A DNA stretch of 5,825 nucleotides from Candidatus Woesearchaeota archaeon (GTDB taxonomy: Archaea > Nanobdellota > Nanobdellia > Woesearchaeales > UBA583), in contig SKGP01000008.1 in the NCBI GenBank assembly GCA_007117405.1, positions 1 to 5,825 on the forward strand, read 5' to 3'. The notes under the pieces were generated by a model, which was not told the origin of the DNA, did not search any database, and saw nothing but the letters and a program-made list of their open reading frames with translations. Each line of letters starts with the position of its first letter. The first letter of the stretch is position 1. The translations under genes were made by a program, and so were the position numbers. This document shows positions 1 to 3,828 of the stretch, piece by piece.

Positions 1-293
1 AATAAAGGAAGAATGATAAAAGTTAATGCAATAAAAAGTTTTCCATCAGCAGCACCCCACAAACCAAAATAATAAACAACAAAAGCAAAAATAGGAACAA
101 TAAACAAAATAATATAATTCTCCCAAGAAATTAATCTCTCAAAATTCATTATCAAAAAAATAACCGAAAAAAAAAGCAAAGAAAAAGTAATTGTGTTAGA
201 TACTTTTCTTCTTTTAATATCATCTCTTATAGAAAAAAAACCAAATAAAAACAAAATTGCAATAAGTAAAATTTCTAAGTAAAAATAATTCAT
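1..293 (-). CDS. Prepilin/preflagellin peptidase, A24 family (N-terminal part, runs off left edge)
   Basis: Only the first 97 codons are present; the gene continues beyond base 1. The product reads as an integral membrane protein with hydrophobic stretches at about residues 3-20, 36-50 and 60-79. Two segments resemble the two catalytic aspartate sites of GxGD membrane aspartyl proteases. One is SIRDDIKRRKVSN (residues 21-33), matching the 'D-x-R-x-x-x-[VI]-[PS]-N' loop after the first helix. The other is GAADGKLFIAL (80-90), matching the G-x-[GA]-D-x-K segment, with D83 the likely second catalytic residue. The spacing of about 58 residues fits the family. Known members cut the class III signal peptides of type IV pilins and archaellins at the inner face of the membrane. 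Start choice: an in-frame ATG with a TATA element about 25 nt upstream and no Shine-Dalgarno site suggests a leaderless transcript. No pilin gene is visible here. A general A24 assignment is fairly safe; pilin versus archaellin substrate cannot be told. Confidence 0.82.
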   Translation of the reverse strand, partial: MNYFYLEILLIAILFLFGFFSIRDDIKRRKVSNTITFSLLFFSVIFLIMNFERLISWENYIILFIVPIFAFVVYYFGLWGAADGKLFIALTFIILPL

Positions 294-300
294 AAAAAAA
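294..300 (-). terminator. Possible T-tract terminator after S27e
   Basis: On the minus strand this is a run of seven T residues, 34 nt past the S27e stop codon and directly before the peptidase ATG. Archaeal RNA polymerases often terminate on plain T-tracts without a hairpin, and none is obvious here. The whole region is AT-rich, so the run could be chance. Confidence 0.3.
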
Positions 301-313
301 TATGATTTGAAGA

Positions 314-323
314 TTTTATAAAA
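314..323 (-). promoter_or_regulatory. TATA box for the A24 peptidase gene
   Basis: The minus strand reads TTTTATAAAA, centred about 25 nt before the ATG at 293. It lies between the S27e stop and the peptidase start. TATA centres sit about 26 nt upstream of archaeal transcription starts, so transcription would begin at or next to the ATG. The peptidase is thus likely its own transcription unit, not the tail of the ribosomal operon. Confidence 0.55.
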
Positions 324-333
324 TTATGTGAAA

Positions 334-513
334 TTAAAGCATCTCCAAAATCTCAGCTTTTACTGCTGCTTTTCCACCAGTAGGAATTGCAATAAGTGCA
401 CCACATTTAATGCATTTAACTTGAGTAGCAGGTCTTGAAAAAATAACCTGCTCATTTCCACACTCATGGCACTTAACTTTAAGGAATCCTTTTTTAACAA
501 CTTTTTCTTCCAT
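334..513 (-). CDS. rps27e: 30S ribosomal protein S27e (eS27)
   Basis: This is a 59-residue protein. It carries a four-cysteine zinc ribbon, C15-x2-C18 and C34-x2-C37, followed by the family signature around ALIAIPTGGKAAVKAEILEML (residues 39-59, split here as ALIAIPTGG and KAAVKAEILEML). The stretch FLKVKCHECGNEQVIF (10-25) is also typical. S27e is a small zinc-binding protein of the archaeal and eukaryotic small subunit, with no bacterial homologue. Full length for an archaeal member. It starts 6 nt after the S9 stop, with an AGGT Shine-Dalgarno-like element (522-525) 8 nt before the ATG, so it appears to be the last gene of the operon. In many archaea S27e instead sits next to L44e and aIF2-alpha, so the position here is unusual. 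Overlapping longer reading frames in this stretch have no recognisable features and are discarded. Confidence 0.93.
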   Translation of the reverse strand: MEEKVVKKGFLKVKCHECGNEQVIFSRPATQVKCIKCGALIAIPTGGKAAVKAEILEML

Positions 514-519
514 TTTAAT

Positions 520-927
520 TTACCTATAAGATTTTTGCCTTTTAGCCCTAGCATGTGAATTGTTCGGCTTTTTCATCTCTTTGAATCTTGTATCTGAAAC
601 AATCAAAGTCCTATCATAATCCTGAAATTTCTTTTTTAAGTCTTCTTTTCCAGTAATTTCAACTAAAGCTCTTGCAATAGCCTGCCTAATTGCATCTGCT
701 TGTGAATTAACTCCACCACCAAAAACATTTACTTTCACATCATACTTTGATTCACAATCAGCTAAAATCAAAGGTTCTCTAACCTTAAGTCTTAGTAATT
801 GTCCATTAAAATATGAATCTAATTTCTGATTGTTTATAAAAAGCAATCCACTACCTTTTGACAAAGTTGCTCTAGCAACACTTGTCTTTCTTTTTCCTGT
901 TTTTTGAACTGTATTTACTGCTGCCAT
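520..927 (-). CDS. rps9: 30S ribosomal protein S9 (uS9)
   Basis: 135 residues, the usual size for archaeal S9. The family marks are visible in order: TGKRKTSVARA near the start (residues 10-20), VNVFGGGVNSQADAIRQAIA (66-85) in the core, and a basic C-terminal tail ending ARAKRQKSYR. In the ribosome this tail reaches the P-site tRNA anticodon stem-loop, and the terminal Lys-Ser-Tyr-Arg is preserved. The usual K-F-G-G-P-G-A-R segment before the tail is changed to KKPNNSHARAK (119-129), a mild local divergence. The start lies 2 nt after the L13 stop and shows no convincing Shine-Dalgarno site, because the nearest G-run is about 20 nt away. Translation may therefore depend on coupling with L13. 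The start is supported by the MAAVNTVQKTGKRK context. Confidence 0.97.
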   Translation of the reverse strand: MAAVNTVQKTGKRKTSVARATLSKGSGLLFINNQKLDSYFNGQLLRLKVREPLILADCESKYDVKVNVFGGGVNSQADAIRQAIARALVEITGKEDLKKKFQDYDRTLIVSDTRFKEMKKPNNSHARAKRQKSYR

Positions 928-929
928 TT

Positions 930-1382
930 TTATTTGCTTTTATTATACCCCAATGTATTGCATATTTCGCCAACTTTTGTATGATAAAATACAGTTTCAG
1001 CATTTAATTTTGCACTTTCAACAGTCTGTTTTTCAGAATTTAGCAAAACACTTGGAACTGAATTATAACACTTAAGTCTTTTTAGAGCATCAACACCCCT
1101 CTGACTCTTGTAAGGAACCATATTACGAAATGCTCTTTTTACAATATCTGCTGGACTTCTTGAATAATAAGGCCCTTGCAGTACAACCTTGTTTGAAAGT
1201 TTGTTCTTGTATCTTTCAACCAAATACTTTTTCTTTCCTAGTATAACTACATCCTTGCAATTAACTATTTTTATAGATTCACCAAGCAAAAGTCTTTTTG
1301 CAACATCTGAACCCAATCTTCCTAAAATAAGATCTTTACCATCAATAATAGTAAATTTCTCTTCAGTTTTTTTTTCTGCCAT
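930..1382 (-). CDS. rpl13: 50S ribosomal protein L13 (uL13)
   Basis: 150 residues with this start. L13 is an early-assembling large-subunit protein that binds 23S rRNA. The N-terminal half contains IIDGKDLILGRLGSDVAKRL (12-31), then IVNCKDVVILGKKKY (39-53), both family hallmarks. The central GPYYSRSPADIVKRAFRNM (70-88) and MVPYKSQRGVDALKRLKCY (88-106) match the archaeal/eukaryotic type. The open frame extends 8 codons further upstream (ATG at 1406), but those codons lie over the end of rpoD. The chosen ATG gives the junction TAA-A-ATGG used elsewhere in this operon and an archaeal-type MAEKKTEEKF start. A GGAG element at 1396-1399 inside rpoD can serve it, though the 13-nt spacing is long. 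In many archaea L18e lies just upstream; here L13 abuts rpoD directly. Confidence 0.96.
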   Translation of the reverse strand: MAEKKTEEKFTIIDGKDLILGRLGSDVAKRLLLGESIKIVNCKDVVILGKKKYLVERYKNKLSNKVVLQGPYYSRSPADIVKRAFRNMVPYKSQRGVDALKRLKCYNSVPSVLLNSEKQTVESAKLNAETVFYHTKVGEICNTLGYNKSK

Positions 1383-1383
1383 T

Positions 1384-1980
1384 TTACAATTTACTCTCCA
1401 AATCACTAATTTTTTTAATTAATATTTCTAACGCTTGATTATATATTTCCTTTCCAGATAACTGACCAAAAGGTTCAATAATTAACTGAATTTCACCATT
1501 CTTTTCTTCTTTCAAATATGAATGTGCAGGAGCCCATTTAGCATGTTCCCTACCAGTTCCAAGTACTGCTTTAATATTCAACTCCAACTTTTTTCCTGGA
1601 AAAAGCATTGTAATTGGAATTTTATCATCAGCAGGAATAATTTGAGGATCATTTGAAGAAATTGAACCTGAATAAACATAACCCTCTGAGTCTTGTTTCA
1701 AAGTCATTGTAACCTCACAAAGAGCACAACCAATTCCACCACATTTACATTCATCTTTAAAATTATACGATTTTAAATCTGTTTTTAATGGAACAAGACC
1801 AAGTCTATGAGCAATTGTCTCATCATACAAAGGACTTTCATTAACAACAATTTCAACATCTTCAATTGCAAATGTTGGAACATTATCAAGAATAATTCTC
1901 CTAATAGCATTAACTATAACATTTGATGTATCTTTAAATGTAACTACAAATTGATTCCCAACAACTTTGCCCGAAGCCAT
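1384..1980 (-). CDS. rpoD: DNA-directed RNA polymerase subunit Rpo3 (RpoD)
   Basis: 198 residues with this start. Rpo3 pairs with Rpo11 to form the assembly platform of archaeal RNA polymerase, equivalent to the bacterial alpha dimer and eukaryotic Rpb3/Rpb11. Family marks: NAIRRIILDNVPTFAIEDVE (24-43), AHRLGLVPL (57-65), REHAKWAPA (144-152) and the C-terminal helix from FGQLSGKEIY (171-180). A four-cysteine loop, C78-x-C80-x4-C85-x2-C88, resembles the zinc loop of Rpb3. Many archaeal Rpo3 proteins are about 260 residues and carry a ferredoxin-like Fe-S domain between the 'HAKW' segment and the 'FGQL' segment. Here only about 18 residues separate the two, so that domain is absent. The open frame extends 31 codons upstream over the end of S11. 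The shorter start is chosen because it lies 1 nt after the S11 stop, has a GAGGTAGGAG ribosome-binding element 8 nt upstream, and the extra residues match nothing. Confidence 0.96.
   Translation of the reverse strand: MASGKVVGNQFVVTFKDTSNVIVNAIRRIILDNVPTFAIEDVEIVVNESPLYDETIAHRLGLVPLKTDLKSYNFKDECKCGGIGCALCEVTMTLKQDSEGYVYSGSISSNDPQIIPADDKIPITMLFPGKKLELNIKAVLGTGREHAKWAPAHSYLKEEKNGEIQLIIEPFGQLSGKEIYNQALEILIKKISDLESKL
1396..1399 (-). promoter_or_regulatory. Shine-Dalgarno-like site for L13
   Basis: GGAG on the minus strand, 13 nt before the L13 ATG and within the last codons of rpoD. The spacing is on the long side. It supports the internal start at 1382 over the upstream ATG at 1406. Confidence 0.45.
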
Positions 1981-1981
1981 T

Positions 1982-2506
1982 TTATACTCTCCTACCTCTT
2001 TTTCCACCTTTTTTCCTACATGAGTCATGTGGAATTGGGGTAACATCTTCAATCCTTCCAAGCTTAATTCCATATCTTGTAAGCATTTTTATTGCAGCCT
2101 GTGAACCAGGACCTGGAGTCATAGGCCCATTATGACCACCGACTGCTCTTAATTTCACATACAAAGAAGTAACACCAGAATTATGACAAGCTTCACTAAC
2201 TTGTTTTGCTGCGGCCATAGCAACATTTGGTGTTGATTTAAGTCTATCTGATTTTGTAACCATCCCTCCTGAAACTTTTACTATTGTCTCAGAACCTGTA
2301 ACATCAGTAACATGAAGATGAGTATTGTTATAAGATGAATAAATATGAAGAATTCCCCATACTTCTTTTGATTTTTCTTTCTTTACGGGTTTCAAATCTT
2401 TTTTTTCCTGTAACTCTTCTTTAACAACTTCTTCAATAGCATCAACAGTAGGAGCTTCTTCTACGATTTTCTCTTTTTTAACTTCTTTTTTCTTTACTTC
2501 AGCCAT
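1982..2506 (-). CDS. rps11: 30S ribosomal protein S11 (uS11) with charged N-terminal extension
   Basis: 174 residues, against roughly 130-140 for a typical archaeal S11. The conserved fold starts near residue 47 with [20 protein letters not shown] and continues through [20 protein letters not shown] (79-98), [20 protein letters not shown] (117-136) and [20 protein letters not shown] (155-174). S11 sits on the 30S platform near the mRNA exit and the 16S rRNA 3' end. The first 46 or so residues are almost only K, E, V, A, D, I and P, and look like a low-complexity charged, probably helical or disordered, extension. The start at 2506 is preferred over the ATG six codons upstream: it lies 1 nt after the S4 stop and has GAGGTG 10 nt before it, and the upstream ATG would overlap both S4 and the ribosome-binding site. 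Family assignment is certain; the function of the extension is unknown. Confidence 0.97.
   Translation of the reverse strand: MAEVKKKEVKKEKIVEEAPTVDAIEEVVKEELQEKKDLKPVKKEKSKEVWGILHIYSSYNNTHLHVTDVTGSETIVKVSGGMVTKSDRLKSTPNVAMAAAKQVSEACHNSGVTSLYVKLRAVGGHNGPMTPGPGSQAAIKMLTRYGIKLGRIEDVTPIPHDSCRKKGGKRGRRV
1989..1998 (-). promoter_or_regulatory. Shine-Dalgarno site for rpoD
   Basis: The minus strand reads GAGGTAGGAG, with its GGAG ending 8 nt before the rpoD ATG at 1980 and lying inside the last S11 codons. It decides the rpoD start against the upstream in-frame ATG at 2073. Confidence 0.65.
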
Positions 2507-2507
2507 C

Positions 2508-3137
2508 TTACTTCTGCACCTCATCAGCTTCTTCCTCTTCTACTGATTTCTCAGTATCTACAGGTTTTTTATTCCCTTCAATTTTACTCATATCAGATAC
2601 TTCCTCTTCAAAGCCATGAAGTTGGATTTTTCTTTCAGGATGCTCCTCATCTGCAAGAGAAGAATTTGAAATAAATTGAACTGTGGGTTCTTCTGCTAAA
2701 GATACAGAATACGATGGAGATGAAATTAATTGGCCACCAACCATAACATGTTTATGAACAATAAACTGCCTTGCTTGCTTTGGACTTCTAGCCAATTTTA
2801 ATTTATAAACAATATTTGAAAGTCTTCTTTCAAGAATTTCTCTTACTTTAATATCCAAAACTTCATCCAAAGATGTTGCATCAACATTTAAAAAACCTCT
2901 TTCCTTAAGTTTTTCAATAAAATGTCTAGCTTGTTCACTTTCCTTAAGTGTTGCATTTCTATTTAGAGACTTAGCAATTTTTTTATACTTACCAATTTCA
3001 AACTCTGCTTTTTTAATCTCTTTTTTATTCTTTAAAGCATAATCTCTAACTAAAACTGCTTCGTCAACAATAACTTGCTTATTCCACCTTTTTTTGTGAA
3101 ATACATATTTTTTTCTATGCTTAATTGGCAGACCCAT
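2508..3137 (-). CDS. rps4: 30S ribosomal protein S4 (uS4) with acidic C-terminal tail
   Basis: 209 residues. S4 is a primary 16S rRNA-binding protein that nucleates assembly of the 30S body. The N-terminal region [18 protein letters not shown] (1-18) is the archaeal/eukaryotic form. The RNA-binding S4 domain spans about 103-150, with [20 protein letters not shown] (103-122) and [20 protein letters not shown] (123-142) its core. Archaeal S4 is usually about 170-190 residues. Here the C-terminus runs on into an acidic low-complexity tail (about 176-209: [10 protein letters not shown] then [14 protein letters not shown]). The start is clear: ATG 1 nt after the S13 stop, with GGAGG (3149-3153) 11 nt upstream. 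The next gene, S11, begins 1 nt after this stop. Confidence 0.97.
   Translation of the reverse strand: MGLPIKHRKKYVFHKKRWNKQVIVDEAVLVRDYALKNKKEIKKAEFEIGKYKKIAKSLNRNATLKESEQARHFIEKLKERGFLNVDATSLDEVLDIKVREILERRLSNIVYKLKLARSPKQARQFIVHKHVMVGGQLISSPSYSVSLAEEPTVQFISNSSLADEEHPERKIQLHGFEEEVSDMSKIEGNKKPVDTEKSVEEEEADEVQK
2517..2522 (-). promoter_or_regulatory. Shine-Dalgarno site for S11
   Basis: GAGGTG on the minus strand, 10 nt before the S11 ATG at 2506 and inside the last S4 codons. It overlaps the region just after the alternative ATG at 2524, arguing that the latter is not the start. Confidence 0.65.
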
Positions 3138-3138
3138 C

Positions 3139-3612
3139 TTACTTCTTGCCTCCGCTCTTTGATTTCATTGCTGCCAAAGTTTTATTCCTTCTAAAATTAG
3201 AACAAGTCCTCTGACCTCTTACAGGAAGTCCTGCTTTAAGTCTTACACCTTTATAAGTTCTAAGCTTGAATAATTTTCTTTTAAGCTGAAGCTGGTAAAA
3301 ATCCAAATCCTTTCCAACCATATGCAAATTATTACCTGTTTCAGGTTCTGCTCTAGAATTCTGAAGCCATACAGGAATTCCTTTTTTTTCTTCACCTGAA
3401 AGATAACTCTCAATTTTTTCGATATCCTTATCGGATAGGTCCGCAATCTTTTTGTATTTATCAAGATTGAGCACATTGCAAACCGCATTGGAAAACATAA
3501 TTCCAACACCCTTTATTTTAGCAAGACCGTATAAAACATTAAGGTTTCCATTAAGACCGGTACCCATAATTCTTACGATATTGATTTGCTCTTTTTCTTG
3601 TGGTTTTGCCAT
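3139..3612 (-). CDS. rps13: 30S ribosomal protein S13 (uS13), first gene of the operon
   Basis: 157 residues, close to the roughly 150 usual for archaeal S13. S13 lies in the head of the small subunit, contacts the P-site tRNA and forms intersubunit bridges. The helix-hairpin-helix-like N-terminal part contains GLAKIKGVGIMFSNAVC (29-45). The archaeal/eukaryotic middle segment is NSRAEPETGNNLHMVGKDLD (85-104), and the C-terminal signature is YKGVRLKAGLPVRGQRT (120-136) followed by NFRRNK (139-144). The start is the first ATG in frame. It lies about 28 nt after the centre of a perfect CTTTATAAAG element and has no Shine-Dalgarno site, so the mRNA is probably leaderless or nearly so. All downstream genes of the cluster follow with 1-6 nt gaps and are presumably co-transcribed from this promoter. 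S13 leading S4, S11 and rpoD is the standard archaeal order. Confidence 0.97.
   Translation of the reverse strand: MAKPQEKEQINIVRIMGTGLNGNLNVLYGLAKIKGVGIMFSNAVCNVLNLDKYKKIADLSDKDIEKIESYLSGEEKKGIPVWLQNSRAEPETGNNLHMVGKDLDFYQLQLKRKLFKLRTYKGVRLKAGLPVRGQRTCSNFRRNKTLAAMKSKSGGKK
3149..3153 (-). promoter_or_regulatory. Shine-Dalgarno site for S4
   Basis: GGAGG on the minus strand, 11 nt before the S4 ATG and inside the last S13 codons. It is the strongest ribosome-binding site in the window. Confidence 0.7.
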
Positions 3613-3635
3613 CAGAAATAAATGAATTAGATAGG

Positions 3636-3645
3636 CTTTATAAAG
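3636..3645 (-). promoter_or_regulatory. TATA box of the ribosomal protein operon
   Basis: CTTTATAAAG, a perfect 10-bp palindrome, centred about 28 nt before the S13 ATG. Reading on the minus strand it is preceded by CCAAAT, an A-rich stretch where a TFB recognition element would sit. The predicted transcription start is within a few bases of the ATG. The symmetry of the box means orientation rests on the flanking A-rich stretch and on gene direction. Confidence 0.65.
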
Positions 3646-3676
3646 ATTTGGTAGTTACAGAGTTTATATAGTATTT

Positions 3677-3694
3677 GTTACTAAATATAGTGAC
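3677..3694. repeat. Imperfect 18-bp palindrome, possible operator
   Basis: GTTACTAAATATAGTGAC pairs with its own reverse complement at 14 of 18 positions (form GTnACTAnATnTAGTnAC). The GTTAC...TATAGT pattern also recurs just to the left, at 3654-3672, with different spacing. It lies about 30 bp upstream of the S13 TATA box, where an activator or repressor could bind. No matching regulator is known to me; AT-rich DNA makes chance matches common. Confidence 0.3.
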
Positions 3695-3798
3695 ATAAAT
3701 TTTTTTGAAAAAATATTAAACACAATATTGAAATTATATCTATATTAAATTTGAATTAAACTAATTATTTTATTCACCAAAGGGATTGAAAACAAAAA

Positions 3799-3808
3799 TT
3801 TAAAAATA
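3799..3808 (+). promoter_or_regulatory. TATA-like element of the PEP synthase-like gene
   Basis: TTTAAAAATA, centred about 25 nt before the ATG at 3829 and preceded by the A-rich ACAAAAA, a possible TFB recognition element. No Shine-Dalgarno sequence lies between it and the ATG, which fits leaderless transcription. The surroundings are A-rich, so the exact box is uncertain. Confidence 0.45.
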
Positions 3809-3828
3809 AAAAAAATTGTCATTAGTTA

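Larger units (their letters stand above)
3613..3828. other. Divergent intergenic region between the ribosomal operon and the PEP synthase-like gene
   Basis: 216 bp of very AT-rich DNA without a convincing small gene, tRNA or structured RNA on either strand. It contains outward-facing TATA elements near each end (annotated separately), a second TATA-like sequence on the minus strand at 3661-3673 (reads ACTATATAAACT), and an imperfect palindrome at 3677-3694. The rest shows only A/T runs. Confidence 0.7.

Noticed and set aside
360..554. 64-residue minus-strand reading frame
   Set aside because: It overlaps S27e and the end of S9 in another frame and has no recognisable domain; S27e, in a different frame, has a full zinc-ribbon signature.
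1189..1422. 77-residue plus-strand reading frame
   Set aside because: It lies antisense to L13 and has the biased F/S/L/I composition typical of an antisense shadow.
1981..2073. Upstream 31-codon extension of rpoD
   Set aside because: It overlaps the conserved S11 C-terminus in another frame; the ATG at 1980 has a good ribosome-binding site and a family-like start.
3243..3509. 88-residue minus-strand reading frame
   Set aside because: It lies wholly inside S13 in another frame and has no family features.
3661..3673. Second TATA box for the S13 operon
   Set aside because: It reads well on the minus strand but is about 55 nt from the ATG, and the nearer CTTTATAAAG has better spacing; left as a possible alternative promoter only.
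3613..3828. CRISPR, tRNA or structured RNA in the intergenic region
   Set aside because: No regular direct repeats, cloverleaf or stable GC-containing stem is visible.
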